DNA from: Campylorhamphus procurvoides
Lineage: Eukaryota; Chordata; Aves; Passeriformes; Dendrocolaptidae
DNA length: 64,000 bases
Assembly (NCBI GenBank): GCA_013396655.1
Contig: WBMV01007393.1
Location: forward strand, 157,532 to 221,531
Direction of reading: 5' to 3'
The position numbers were made by a program, and so were the translations under genes. Each line of letters starts with the position of its first letter. Position 1 is the stretch's first letter. Positions 24,096-37,674 of this stretch are shown here, one piece after another. Under the pieces are notes generated by a model. The model was not told the DNA's origin, searched no databases, and was given only the letters and a program-made list of their open reading frames with translations.

Positions 24096-25539
24096 TGTAA
24101 TGATCTATATCCTTCATGACTGAGTGTAGAAAGGAGCTGCAAAAAGCACTTGCTGACTTATGGTGCATGCAGGATACTCACTGTGTACATGGTTACTTTC
24201 CAGGTGTATGGGAAGCTTTTTTTTTGAGTGGTTTGTGATAATTGTACAAACTGTTGTCAACTCATGGGTGCTTTAAAATGGTGTTCCGTTTTGAAACTTT
24301 TCTACCATAAATAAAGTAAGTTTACTAGGCTGTTAGGCGCAGACATTTGTTGCTGTATGTGTAAGTCATGCTGAGCACAATACTGGAGTCCTTCAACTCT
24401 ATTGCCATGTAATTGCTACCAATATTGAATGCAGTATGAAAAATTCTACAGCACCAGTGATGTTCATAAAAGTTTGCCTTTATGCTTTGCTGGAATTGTT
24501 GGGATCCCTTCTGTTTCCTGAGGACCAGGAAAACCTGAGCAGTGCCAAAGTTTGTCAGGCTGAGGAAAAGTGAAGGGAAGCAGAACCATATGGTGCTTCA
24601 TGAGTAGTGTCAGCCGTGGGTAGGTTCTGCAACCAGTGTTGTGGGAGAGGGGAACTGTGTTACAATTTGAGACATTAATTTTGAACTTTGCTATATTCTT
24701 AACACTTCCTTTTCCCCACATCCCCAAACAAAAAAACCCAATCCAAAACCCAGATCAAAACCTAAACCAAAAGAGAGGTAGGCATCTGCTAGCTTTAAAT
24801 GGGGTAGTAAAACTGTTCCTGTTGATCTGTACAGTTCAAAACCAAGCTGACCTTTCCCCATTCAAAAAATATAAAAAGGAAATATGTAAGGGATGCAGTT
24901 AAACATGGAAGTAAAAACTGTGACAGTCTTTTGGACCTCAAACACTTAAGTTAGTGCCAGTCCAGTGTATTAGAAACTCACTTGATACTATATATATTAT
25001 CAACAGGGATATTCTCTGCTGTAAATCAAGATAATTTCCACATATCTTAGGCCATGTTCAGTTACACAAGTCTGCCCATACTAAATCATATTTTAGTAAA
25101 TGCCCTCCTTCTACCCTGGTCACATCCTTCACTGCCTTTCTTTGTGTGATTTCATGTGCAAAGGGTTAGTATAAAGACACCTGTAGCATGGCCTAAGAAA
25201 TTCCTATTTCTTCACCTCCCATCCCTGTCCTGTACTGTCATCAGCCCATTGGTTTTGTGGATGCAACCCTTGGTAGGAGTGTGCTGTAAGCTACATCAGT
25301 GACCTGCAGTGAGTCAGAAGCCCCGTCCCTCCAAATATGCAAAAAGACCCAGGCTCCAGTGATCTAGTCTGTGATGCTACCTCGCAAACAGCACTGTTGA
25401 CAGAACTGGGGAGATGTTGCAGGAGGGACAGAGGAAGTTTCTTAAGTCTGTGTTACTCTTGAGGCATCCTATGGGACTGACCTGATCAGGCCATTTCACC
25501 AGTCCTAGGGCTTGATTCTCTGCTGTTTGTCCCATCACT
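24096..25539. other. Noncoding interval, A/C-rich tract
   Basis: No coding signal. The segment 24722-24775 is an A/C-rich tract of AAACCCA-like words; similar tracts recur in this window and are typical of bird noncoding DNA. Otherwise nothing recognised. Confidence 0.45.
24722..24775 (+). repeat. A/C-rich low-complexity tract
   Basis: Mostly A and C in CCAAAAC/CAAACAAA words, with almost no T and no G except near the end. Confidence 0.7.
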
Positions 25540-25650
25540 CCTTAGAGAGACAGTGGGATGAGACTTTCCCCACTTCCCATAGGAGCCTGTTCCACAGCCT
25601 AATAGACTTCACTGTCAGGAAACATTTCTTGATTATGCTTTAATCATGGG
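25540..25650 (-). mobile_element. CR1-like LINE 3' fragment
   Basis: The plus strand has 'gcctgttccacagcctaata' at 25583, then 'cttcactgtcagg' and 'aaacatttcttgattat'. This is the reverse complement of the CR1 3' region that reads approximately TTAGGAAAAATTTCTT, then GGTTGTGAAGCATTGGAACAGGCTGCCCAGG. It is short and diverged. The family's terminal short tandem repeat is not seen. Medium to low confidence without an alignment. Confidence 0.4.
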
Positions 25651-28560
25651 TGTCAGACTCACGGTCCCTGGGATGACCTGAATCTGCATCAATACAAGTG
25701 CCTTCCTCGCACATGCTGCCTGTTCCCCCTTCTCTGGTGTTTATTGTAGCCTTGTTTCAGCTGTAGGCAGCTGTACCTTGCCTCAAACTCTGCTGTCCTT
25801 AGTGCTGCTCTTGGAGGCTGTTGCAGAAGTTGAGATCTAGGAACCCACATCGAGGGCCTGAGTTGTGATCTGAGATGGGCTGGTCACACAAAGTAGATTT
25901 TCAAGAATCCAGGCTGCTGGCAAGTGAACAAATACACACTGAAACAGCATTCATGTGTGTGTCTTTACCTTGGATAGAGTCAAGTCCAGGGAATCTGTTA
26001 GAACACAGCTATCCCCTGACCTAATTACATTGCTGTCAAACCCCGGAGTCTGGGTAAGACTCCAGTATATTCCTGCCATCAGTTTAAAGCAGGGCTCCTG
26101 ATTTCTTTTACATGACAGTTTATGCTGTTTATGTTGAAGTGACAAGGAAGAGCAATCCAGCCAAGCTGTTTGCAAGACTATGGAAATACCAACCATGGGG
26201 CTCAGCAGTGAAAACTTTGTGTGCAGCATATCTGGCAGGTGTGGGTGAAGAGTCTGACTTGCTGTAGCTCCTCAAGGAGTGACTCTTCCATGCCTGGTGG
26301 CAGGTATGACCACGTTGAGATGGCTGGCTGCGAGTGGATGGACAGGTTTCCTGGGGAGAACAGTGTCCACTGTGTCACAGCCATGGCATGCAGTATAGTA
26401 TAGTTGCTCTAGAAGACTTTTTTTCCCCTGCCCAGCACATAGCTGTAGTTTTGCACATATGAACTTCATGCAAGCATTTGCTGTTTTACAGGACTCTTTA
26501 TTGCCAGCTGCTGAACCTCCTCACTTTTGTGTATTCGCTTTCCAAGGTAGGATGAGCAGAGCAGGTTTCAGCACTGCAGAGGCAAATGCATCTTTGACTT
26601 GTATCATATGATGAAATTGGCCTGTTTTCCAGTCTGGTTCTAGTAGTCAGAGATTTTGCTTACTCTCCTATGTGTGTGCTTCTTTACTATCGGTAGACTC
26701 TGTTATGTGACATCTTTTTAAAGAATGGATGTAATTACTCCAGAACCAGAGGGCGAATGAACAATTTGGATAATGACACATCAGACTATTCACAACCACA
26801 AGGGTTGTGACAACAAAGATCTGAAGTAGCTTTCTTACTGTTTCTCCTGAACCGCTCCTCTATGCCCAGGGTGGACCTTCTATATCCTCATCCTGCCTCT
26901 GTGTCTTGCAGTTCTTTTCCTGGTTCTCTTCTCCTCACTACTCTGCCAGGGAATTATTTTGGTGGTGTCCCTGCACAGTTCCTGTTCCTCACCAGCTGTG
27001 GGTTCTTACCCTTCTTGTGCCTCAGAGGTCTTTGTCCACCTTTCGTTGGTGCTTTACCATTGTTGGCTCTTCCACATAGCTCTGCTATTCCTGACTGTAC
27101 TGCCTGTTTCACAAGGGAGAGCTTTTCGCTTTCCTCCATTCCCACCTGTGTCTCATCTAGAGGTGCCTAAAACATGGCCACACTGTCACCAGATTTTTAG
27201 GTTTTTTATGTCCTGTTTGGCTCAGCTCATCTCTTTCCTGTTAGCCGTGCATGAAGTATCCCTCTTCGCTTTGTTTTCATGGGGTTTGCATGCCGTGTCT
27301 TGCTCCCCTCTGAATAAGTGCCATGCCTGTTGAATCCGAGGGTGTAGTTTTAAGAATGTTGTTTTCAGCAGCCCCTGCTGCTGCTCCTGAGCTGCTTGTT
27401 CAGCTGTGCCAGTGCAGCTGAACGTGCTGCTGTACACTGAACTGGATCAGGGAATTGATCTGGATTAAAGTAGCCAGGGTAGAGAGGAAAGCTGCTTAAC
27501 CCAATGATTTGCCCAAAGAAATACTTGAGAAACTACAGTTTAAGGGCACTTCGACTTGATAGTCCTTTGACTAACAATGCCTTGGTATATAAATCCCTTG
27601 TTTAAATGTAGAGATGCTGCCTCCCGCCCTTCAAACCCTCCTCCCAAGCTATTAAACACCAGCAGCCACCTGCTTCAGGCTTAGAGCAGCTGCTGCAGGT
27701 AAAGATTTGCTGTGGAGCTGCTCCAGGAAGCATGGGCCACGATGCTGTTTGGAAGGGATGAGGACCTCCTGGGGTAAAAATGGACATGTGTCAGAGCATC
27801 CAAAAGCATCTTTGTTGTGCAACACTGCGGACTGAGAAAAAGCTTCTTGCTTACTGTAATTGCTGGTCTGGTTTTACCCCGAGCCTTATTAATGTTCCAG
27901 GATGTTGCTGTGTCGCTAAGTCTGGGAAATACAACATACCTCTGGATGCCGGCTCAGAATGTTGAGAATGGTTGCCTCTGCTCTGCAGGACACATTTAAC
28001 CTGCCCCATCCCACCCAAGCTGCTAGACTGGAGCCCTGTCTAGTGGCGCTGCTCCTGCGCTTCCCCTCAGCTTTCCTTCACCCTTCCCTGCCCGATCCAT
28101 TCATGTGCTCCAAACTTCATGCTGTCCTGGGTTTAATTTTTGTTTAAGATCTTCCTTCCTTTAATGACAGCGGGAACCGAAGGCTGCTCTCTGTGGGGGC
28201 TGTGGTGCGCGGCTGTGCTTGAGGTAATGAGACTTGATGAAAACCTCTTGTTACTGTGGCAAGATTTCTTCCTTCTCTGTGTTTAAGGAAAGGGGAGGGG
28301 GGAGAAAAGAAAAAGTGACAGACCCTGCTGGGTATGTTAATATATTTTTAATGGCTTCCATGTGGCTAGCTGAGGACTTATTTGTCCAGCCTGTGAGAAA
28401 AGGGCAGGAGCATGTTATTCCTGAGCACCTTTGACTGAGTTTAGCTGGGAGTTGAAATGGGAGAGAGGGAGAGTTGGATGAAAATTTCACAAAAATCCTG
28501 ATGATACAAATGAAATCTGCTAGAGATGGAGGGGGTTGGCAGGGAGAGGAAGATTGGATC
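25651..28560. other. Noncoding interval
   Basis: Nothing recognised. Overlapping short frames around 26860-27330 are pyrimidine-rich (repeated Ser/Leu/Pro/Cys codons on plus), a composition effect and not evidence of a gene. Confidence 0.45.
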
Positions 28561-28573
28561 CCAGATACCTCCT

Positions 28574-28593
28574 CCCCTCCCCTCCCCCTCCCC
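28574..28593 (-). other. Strong G-quadruplex motif (minus strand)
   Basis: The plus strand has four C runs of 4, 4, 5 and 4 bases separated by single T. The minus strand therefore has four G runs with one-base A loops, among the most stable quadruplex patterns known. The plus strand could form an i-motif. Confidence 0.75.
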
Positions 28594-28755
28594 AAATCTT
28601 CCTCTTTTTCTGGAATATTCCACTGTCTGCAATCATCAAGAGAGCTACTGTCTCAGACTGTGGTATTTCTACCAGTGGTGAGGGGAGAGATTTTCCTGAA
28701 ATAATTGCCGTATTTCTGACGAGAAACAAAAGAGTTTACACGGTGGTGGCAAGCT

Positions 28756-28794
28756 GGGGAAGGGAGGGAGCTGGCGGGGGATGCGGGGGCGGGG
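28756..28794 (+). other. G-quadruplex motif (plus strand)
   Basis: Six G runs occur at 28756-28759, 28762-28764, 28766-28768, 28776-28780, 28785-28789 and 28791-28794, with loops of at most seven bases. It is followed by a moderately GC-rich stretch to about 28960 with a few CpG. Lying 160 bases from the minus-strand motif, it suggests a small regulatory element. Confidence 0.65.
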
Positions 28795-31700
28795 TGGAGG
28801 TGCTGGGCATTTTCCCCTTCCAGCCTTAATGTGCTAGTTAAGCTGCAGGCAAGATGAGGCTGCTTGTCCGAGCCGGCTCCCCGGGGCAGGAGGGGTTTTG
28901 CTGCTTTCCTGTTCCAAAGGCATGCAGAGCACCGCCGGGACTGTGGGGCAGCCAGGCTGAGGCAGCTGTGGGTTCTGGGGGTCAGGAGCCTGGTGGCTGG
29001 GATGGCAGGTCGGAGCAGAGATGTGCTTGATGGAGCTGTGAAAAGAGTGGGAGCTGCCGGTGAAACATTAATGCTGGAGGAGAGGGGGAGAGAGCAAACA
29101 CGGAGGAACCCCGGCACTTGGTGTGTGCCAATTAGATGGAACAGCCAGGAAAGGATTTCCCTCATGACACACTGGCAGGTTGGTTGGAAGGGTTATGGTA
29201 TGATCGAGTACAATGGATTGAGCCCATCCACAGCTGACCCATAATGCAGAAGGGTTGGGGGAGCATGTCTCTTTTGTCCTTGTCTTCTCATTCTTAGAAA
29301 ATCCCAATCAAGGGCATTGTAACCCTGGGGCAGAAAAATCAGGTAGACACCAAACCAGGGTTTTCCTTGCTGCCGGCAGTGCTGTTCCTCAGGAAACATC
29401 TACTGTGCCAGCCCTTTATTTTCCCTGTATTCAATGACAAACTTATCACTCCATGTCCACTCAGAGGAGATCTGTCCACCCAGTGTTTTTTAGCCCATGT
29501 GGCTTGTGGAGCCTCCTCCAAGGGAGGAAGCCAATGCATGAGAGGCACACTGTTGTCAAAGCCATAAATAAAAGCATGCCAGTATCTCTTGAGGCAGGTG
29601 CACGGCTGGGGTCACTGCTGGGAGGAGGCTGGTAAGTTGTTTCCTTGAGTCACTGCCCGGTCCTGGAGTAGCGTGTGTGAAAGTTGGCAACAGTTCTTGC
29701 CTGGCTTCTTGTTTCTGTGAAGCGACTGCGGTGCTGGAAAACATCCTGCTGCAGATGAATGCTCCCTATTGGTAGCAACATCTCTGGGTGTTCCTGAGGC
29801 AATATCCCAGCAGGATCAGAGCTCTATTTCTGTATTTTGGGGGGGGGAAATTAAAAGTTTGACTGTCTATTCAATTTTGGAGCCAAGAAACAGTGCTAGA
29901 CTGGCAACTCTTGGGATATCCTTTGTAGCCTGCCCCTGCCAACGTACCAGATTGCTGACTCCCAGCCAAATTGTCCCCTCTGATTTTTAAGTCACATAAA
30001 AACAGTTTGTGGGAGATTTCTCTGAGGATACTGTAAGGTTCTTTGCGTTGCAGAAGACTGGAAGCGCATATGGTGAGTTACTGATATCTGTCTGAAAGGG
30101 CAGCAACTTGTTAGCCTGTACTGACCAGATTGCTTGGCTCATCTGACCATACCCTTATTTAGATTTAAATTAACTTTCAGCTGATTTAGTAAAAATAGTT
30201 TTAGTAGTGAAGCAGGCAAATCAGGAATACACTTGCATTCTGTAAAAATCTGTCTATACAGGCATTTAATGTCATTTTACCCGTCTGCTTAAAGTGCTTC
30301 AGCTTGCCTCTCCTGTGTCTCCCCATGCAGGCAAGCCCTAGTTTTCGATGAGCGTCCACTGCTTTCTTAACCCAGTTTTCCTGCTGGGCTGAAGTTGCTG
30401 ACGGCATCATGACTTATCCAGAAGCATAAGGGAATGTGAATTGGCACAAAATAAAAACCAGGGACCCACCACGCTCCCAGTTCTGTAAATTCTGGGTTGT
30501 TGAAGCCCTACTTTGCTTGAGTAGCCAACAATAACAGTCAGCTAATACACTCATATATTATTATCTTTACTCAAGCCTCTTCCACTGATAGTATGTTTAT
30601 AAAAAAATTGGAAGGTTTATGTTTCTCTCCTTAAGTGTGCTTTTTAGTGTTGAGTCTAGATTAGTTTTACAGATGACCCAAAGGGAATGCTTGTGTTACA
30701 CTGGGCTTATACCAGTTTGTCTCCCCCATTCACCCTGCCATAATGGATTTAAAAAGTGGTACTGTCATCAAGCCTGATCTATCTAAGGCTGCAATAATGT
30801 GAGTAATGTGTGCTCTGTGTTTAAATTTTTTGGAGTCCTTAGTTAAGAGAACTGCTGCTGAGGTGTAACGGATGTTTCTGTGAGCTCTGATGCTTTAATT
30901 GTAAGTAAGAGAGTTTTGATTCCTCTGTCTGTCTGCAGGCTAGAATAACTCAATAAATACAAATCTTGATATAGACAGTAGCAAAAGCAAGTGAAGACCA
31001 TACAGAATTTTATGTGTACTGAGTAAAATCCCATTCCCTTTTAACGTCACAGCTTTCAGTTTCTTGCTGCTTAGGAGATACCATTTTCTTGGCTCACTGG
31101 TTGTCATAGTCTTTCAGCCTAGAAAAAACTTCCATTGCTAGATGGGCAAGATGGGGGAGGTAACAGAAATGGCCAGAATTTTTGTCTTGGCATTTTTATG
31201 TAGTATATTTTAAAAAATAAAATCCACACACACCAACAAAACCCAAATCACAAAGTCACATGCACCTGTCTGGTTTTAATTTTAAAGATTATTTTAAGGT
31301 CATCTCTAGCAATCTCATGCCACAAGCCTCTTGCTATACCATACCCTCTGCTGAGAGGTATTTCCATAGTCCTGATTTTCTGTAGGCACAAGGTTGTACA
31401 ACATGGTCTTCCTGAGGACACTAGTTTGTTTTCATAAAAGGAAGCCATTGGGGAAGGTCTCAGGAGACCACGGAGTATCTTGCAGATACTGCATGCAGGT
31501 AGAAAGTGGGCATGTTATTTCCTGGTGAGGGAGGAGGGAGAAAAGGACTTGTAACTCCCTTATGCCAGAAGGTGCACACAGAAGGCTGGGGGAAGGCAGC
31601 TGACATAGGTGCCCATTTGATTCCGGTGAGGGTGTCCCAATGACATGGCAGTGAGGTTTGTTCATTAATTTAATAACACTTCACCCCAAGCTTGCCCCCT

Positions 31701-33370
31701 TGCCTTTTCTTTCACTCCCGTTAGCCCTTCCCCCTCCTTGGGGATTTGCAGTCCCGTTGGGGGAGTTGGGAATTGCAGCCTGTGAACTACACCCAGCAAC
31801 TCGTGGTGGCAGTTGTGGCTGCTGCTAAATCAGCCAGCTGAGCACCTGCTGTCTCCCGCTAAGGGAACTGAGCAGCCAGCTATTTGTTGTTAAAGTGGCA
31901 TTGTCAAAATAAAAATCCTGTTTTAAGCAGGTTCTTCCATGCATTGCTGAATAATGTGCTGGACTATTAAACTTAAGTGAAATTTAAGAAATCGCATTGG
32001 TCTCCCATTTGTAGCCAGAGGGGATGGCCTTGAGCATCAGGTATGAATTACCTACACACCCTGCAACCACAGCTTCATGTGCTGAGGTTCATAAATTGAT
32101 TTCTGTGCAGCTTATTAGGTGGGGCTCTTTCAGATGTGACCTTATTAAAACGTGGAGTCCTCTTTGGACATTAGCAATCCCATGACTGTTTCCTTAAATA
32201 TAGGGGCTGGTGTTGCTGTAATGTCCTTGGAAAATCTCTTTCTTCCCCAAAATACTTGCTGAGATCGGCGTGGGCCAGTTGTTCACTGAGCCTCAGACAT
32301 AGCTGCAGCATGTTGCTGAGCGATGGATTCTTCTGTTTGGGGCATCAAAGGCAGGTATCGGCCTCATGCTAGTGTAAGGACTAAGGCTACTAGCAGGGAT
32401 GTGCTTCCTTGAGTGGGCAGTTGTGTGCTGCACTTGATTATGTTGTATTGTTGGTGAGATTCCTGTTTTTCATTTAAAAAAAACCTCCCAGCTTTATCGA
32501 GCCAGCTGTTGTATCATTTCATAACCTCAGATTATTTCCTTCCCTCCTGACCTATCAGTTCATTTTTGTAGTGCTTCAGAGCTGCTGCCTTCTCTGTCTC
32601 CTCTTGAACTTCCTACCCCCATTCGTCATGTGCTTGGCCCCATCTCAACATTGAAACGCCTGTGTGCTCAGATGGGAGTTTAAAACTGATGTGAGATACT
32701 GAATATGTGGAAGACAAAACTGACTTGCCACAGACACGTGGGAAAGAGAAGGGAGTGACCCAGCCTCCCAGGCTGAGGTGTGAGCTAGTGCCTGCTTTTC
32801 TCTCCCCTGCCTCCCAGCCTACTGAGAAAGTTGAAGGTTTCTGCCAGAGCATCACGTCTGTGCTCCTGTTTATCTTCCAGTGCTCTTTCCCGGCCCTTTT
32901 TCTTTTCACCCTTGCTCAGAGCACCTTGGGGGACACAAAGGAGAGAATGGGCCCTTGTACCTAACATGGGCTCTATTGTTCAGGAGGGAAAAAGGAGAAC
33001 TGTGGCTTGGGCACTGTCCCTGGCTTTGGTCCTCCCGGTTCAGATGCTCTGCTGTCTGCAGAATGGGTTTGTTGCAGCCCACAGGGCTGGAGGATGTGCC
33101 TACTTGCAGTCTGCAAAGCACTCGACAGCAGGAGAAGGGAAGACTGTGGATCAACAGCTGCAGAGCTGCCCCTGCCCTGTGGTAGCAAAGTGGAATTGGC
33201 ACCTTGGGGTTCGCTGGGAAACAGAGGGCAAGAGCTAATAAAAGATCAGTTTCTAATCTTCTGTTTTGGGGGAAACGCTGAGCAGCAGCAGAAGTGCTGC
33301 AGCGGCCGATCTACAGATTGCTGTGGCTTGGCTTAGTCTTGTTTCACATTATAATGATTTTCTATGAGCT

Positions 33371-33390
33371 TGTGTGTGTGTGTGTTTGTG
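33371..33390 (+). repeat. TG dinucleotide microsatellite
   Basis: Seven consecutive TG units and then an interrupted continuation. Confidence 0.8.
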
Positions 33391-33962
33391 TTAATGAAGG
33401 CTTTAGTTCAGTACAAGCTGTTACCACTGGATCACAATTTCTTGGTTTTTTTCACAAGCAAGTGAATTTTCCCAATGTCCTGCCTTTCTGTATGCATATC
33501 CATGCACATGTGTGTGCATTTGGGGATCTTTCAGGATGGAAAGTGCAGTGGAAATGTAAAATACTATAATTATGTGCAGTGTTCATTTCTATTTTTGCTC
33601 TGCAGTCAGCTTGGCAAGGGGAACTCTGTGTCTGGGCAGTCTCATATCTGATTTGGTCTATTTGTCTGTGCTTTTTTGCATTGTGGTTTACAGCCCTGCA
33701 ATTGAAACCTTTAAGATTACTTAAAGATGGAATGAGAGTGTACTTCCATTGAGCTTTGTAAAGGCCATTTCTTCTAGTGCAAAATAATGGGCCTAAATGA
33801 CTTGACAGTGCTCCTTTTAAATCCACCACTTGGTTCCTGAGGGGGCAGGGACGAGGAGGTAATGTATAGGTCTTACAGGAATAAAGCCAGTGTTTTGTGC
33901 TCCCCTGCGGCTGTGCAGCAGTAGCTCACTGACTGACCCTATTAGCAGAGCTGTGCTGTCAG

Positions 33963-33979
33963 CGCGGGTGAGTCCCGCG
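33963..33979. other. GC hairpin in small CpG cluster
   Basis: A perfect six-base-pair inverted repeat, CGCGGG and CCCGCG, encloses a five-base loop TGAGT. It sits in a short CpG-enriched patch. It could be a small regulatory site; chance is not excluded. Confidence 0.5.
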
Positions 33980-35716
33980 TGCGGACAGGGAGCTGAACTA
34001 AACAAATAGCGCCAAGTGAGGGGTTGCGATGAGGCTACGGCAGCGACAGCCACACAGGGAAAGGACTGGATACTCCCTTATACATCAGTGCTGAAAAAAT
34101 AGCAGTCTCTCCTTCTCTCCAGTTCCCTTGAAGGTGCAGCTGTGGGAATGACAGGTCTGAGAAGTGCCAGTACAGGCAGTGCCATGCATCGTTGTAGAAA
34201 AGCAGATTGGGGTACCAGAGATGTGAATTTCCTTCTGAGCCACTCTTGAGCCTGTGCACCAGCATTGCTCTAGAAGAAGCTGCAACTAATGCTGGAACCT
34301 CTTAGGGACGAGAAGTACAGCCGAGGCCTCGATCAATCGATTGTTAAAGATCCCACTGCACTTTTCACAAGATGGGAGGACAATAACCTCAGTGTCCTGG
34401 CCAAATTCCAGTTCATTACTTTCTGCCTGTCTAAAATTTCCCCTTTCCCTCCCCCTGCCGTTTATCCTGGAGAAGTTATCATTTGCTTCCTCTCCTAATG
34501 ACTCACGGGTAATGCTGCTGGCACACAACCGATGCTTTATTTCATCCTGGTGATGAGGGAGTGATCCCTGTGATTTGGGGTCTTTGGGCTGAAAGAGGTG
34601 CTATGGAAACACAAAGATGTTGGGAGTGTACACATACATACAAAAGCCCTGTTGGTTACTGTTCTCTTCAGCAGCGGTTTCAGAACAGGTAAACAGGTTT
34701 TCCAGCTGCATCTTCCAGCTAAATCCCTATCATAAATGTGCATGTGTGTGCCTTAACTGTGTGTGTGCGCGTGAGCGCAAGCCCCTCTCTTCCCCCCGTT
34801 CAGTCTTGGAACAAGAAGAATGTGTCAAGCCCTCTGGCTGCAATCCAGGACTCTCCGTGGAACTATAAATCGACCCGTCAGGGAGGGGGAAAGAGATTAA
34901 CGTTGGCCGTCTTCATTAGTGAGTCCCCAGAGGAAACCGGGTCTGCCATGAGCCGTGAATGAGACCAGCTGAGAGAGGAGGGGGAGAGTTTGCGGTTTTT
35001 ATCACTGCCTCCAGAGACCCTGGAGGAGTGGAGGAAAAGAGTGTGATTGGGATGGGAGGATGTGAAATGAAGGAAGCTGGAGCTTTCCAGCACATCGCTC
35101 GCTCCCTCATTGGAGGGCAGGTAGCTGTTTGCTGCTCCTCCGCACCAATCCCTGACCCGTGAGCCCATGTGTGTGGCTGGAGTACTTGGCATGCTAATTG
35201 GGAGCAGAGAGGAGTGTGCCCAGTGGCAGTGCAATGCCCTGCCATGCTAAACAAGTGCCAGTAATTGCATTCAAGGTACTTTCATTATGTGAGATTTTTC
35301 ACAGAACCAGAAAAGTGCATTTATCATGAGCAGCATAATTCTTCCTGGGCATTGCTTGGGGGGCGTGTGTGCTTAATTCCCTTCCCCCCTCTTCCCCCCA
35401 AAAGATGAAAGTAATTCTTACCTTTTTTCATTCTAACTTGCACACAAATTTTTACAAATAGCTTCTTTGAGCTTCAAACAACAATCTTTTTCTTCCTTGC
35501 TCTGTTTATTGTATGTGTTTGCACTGCAGGCACATGCAAACACATACATGCAGTAATGCACATGTGTACTGATTGTTGTTTTTCCAGGCTGGAGGAGGAT
35601 ATGGGGGCTGCAACTGCAGCTGGTAATATTTCAGGTTTCCTTGTAAAGTACCCGAGAGCCTGGATTCTGGTGATGCTCCTACCAGTAAAATCTGGTTTAA
35701 GCTGGTAGTTTTCTTT

Positions 35717-35733
35717 CCCCCCCCCCCCTCCCC
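35717..35733 (+). repeat. Poly-C homopolymer
   Basis: Twelve C, one T, then four C. Length is error-prone in sequencing. Confidence 0.8.
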
Positions 35734-37673
35734 GCTTCTTGCAGTGAGTGACGCAGGCTCGACAGCTCCAGATAGTGATGCTCTTTATTCACTAAGCAGG
35801 CATCACACATCGTGGCAGTAGCAGCTATGCATGCACACTGCTCCTACCAGGGTACCTAGCCATGACCTGAGGGGACCAGGGAGAGGGAGGCTTCTCCTCT
35901 GTGCCCGTGTGGTCCTTGTCACCTCTGCAGCATGACAACAAGAGAACCAATTAGTGTCAGTTGTGGTGGCAGTTCTTACTGATGGGGACGCAGACCCGGC
36001 TAAGATGTGAACGGAGACATCATACGTCTTCTCACTCTGCTTCCCTCTGGAGTGTGAAAGTCACACTTGGGAGCAAGGGAGCTCCTGGGAAATTTAGCCA
36101 GTGCCTGCAGCCACTCTGGTCACTGGAGGTGGGAGAGACCTGTACAGGCGATTGCAGTTACCAGTCTGCCTGGCAAAAATCTCTGCTAAAACTTGTTGTC
36201 CTCCTCTCCCTGCCCCCTCACTGCTGCCTTTTTGTTCTCTTGATGTTTTCCCCTTAGACATCTGAGTGCCCTCAATACCAGCACAGCTTCCTGTGTCTTC
36301 TTTACCTTGATATCCACAGTCCTTTGTAAAATACAGTTCAAGGCTTAGCCTTTGCTTTCACATACCCCATCAGGGCTTAGACACCCCTGGTGTGGAATTT
36401 GTCAGCTTTTTGAAATAGTTTTCTAACTAGCCCTTGCAACACAACTGTGACTTGTGCTTCTAGGCAGTTAGTATTTACTGAGTTAAGTGATGCTCCTTGG
36501 TAGCAAGTAAAAGTAATACTCCATTTTTCTGATACGGGTAACTTGTTAAAAAATACTTTGTTTTGTAAAGACCAACTCATAACTTACAGTCCCTGACTTC
36601 AAGTGTTTACAGACAGAACTGGACAAATGAATAATGTTTCAAATAGAAATGTGGGCAGGAAGAAGAACAGAAAGCTGGAACTGCTGTTTGTGTGAAAGGA
36701 GAGCCCTACTGGTGCTAAAAGGTGGTATTTCAGGTGAGTCAGCCCCTAGGTCTAAAAGCCTGGAATCCTGCTGCTTCCTAGCTCCCTTTTACACCTCTTA
36801 CTGTTGCTAGCTGAGGAGCATGCACTGATGTTTTGCCATACCTTGGAAGAAGAAGAAATAAATGATGATGAGTAGAAGGGTAACTACACTATGGTGTATC
36901 ATAACACACCACCAGCTATGGTATCACTAATGAACAAGCTGATGGATGAGTTATTTACTACAGGGTCTGGAGGGAAGAGGCCACCCTTGCTGACACCCAC
37001 CTCTGAGCAGTGTGAGGGCTCTGCATTGAGAACAGTATGTCATCTGCAGCAGCAAAATCCCACTTTTCCTCGTGCATCTGGATACCCTTCGGAAACCTCC
37101 AGTTTGAGCCTGATCCTCCTTAGCTTGTGGTGTGGCCTGAGGTGATTCAGTCTATGAAGCAACCTGCTGCAAGCTGAGGTGGAGGTCTTTGCTCCTGGGG
37201 AACCTCTGCCCTGGTGGAAGAGTGGAGGAGGCACAGGAGGAATGTAGCCTGCTGTGGGGGAGAAGTGCTGCAGTAGATTAAAGCAGCTGCTGAGGGACGA
37301 CTCCAGTGAAGCTTGAAATCAGATTGTTTGACAAACATCATGTTAGAAGCACCTGGCTGGTTCTGTTTGCCCCACAGCTCCCTACCTCAGAGAGAAAACA
37401 AGGATTTTCACTGCTCCAGAAATGCTTTACTCTTCCCTTCCCTTGCTATGCTCCAGAGGGTAGATTGCCTGCCTGCAGTGAGCCATGGGTGTCTGCTGGA
37501 GTTGGAGGGTGGTAGAAAGCTTTGGGAACCCCTCACCCAAATGGCACCCCCTTGTCTGAGAAACAGAGAGCTAATGGAGAGATGAGTTGATTTGGTGTGA
37601 TTTTATTTTTTTCCCCAGCTCTGATTTTTGTTCTGCTTCATTTGCATATTGTGTTTTTTTTCCAAGCCTCTGC

Positions 37674-37674
37674 N
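37674..37674. other. Assembly gap (single N)
   Basis: A single N after a T-rich stretch. Unlike the other gaps, the flanks show no duplicated sequence. Confidence 0.9.
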
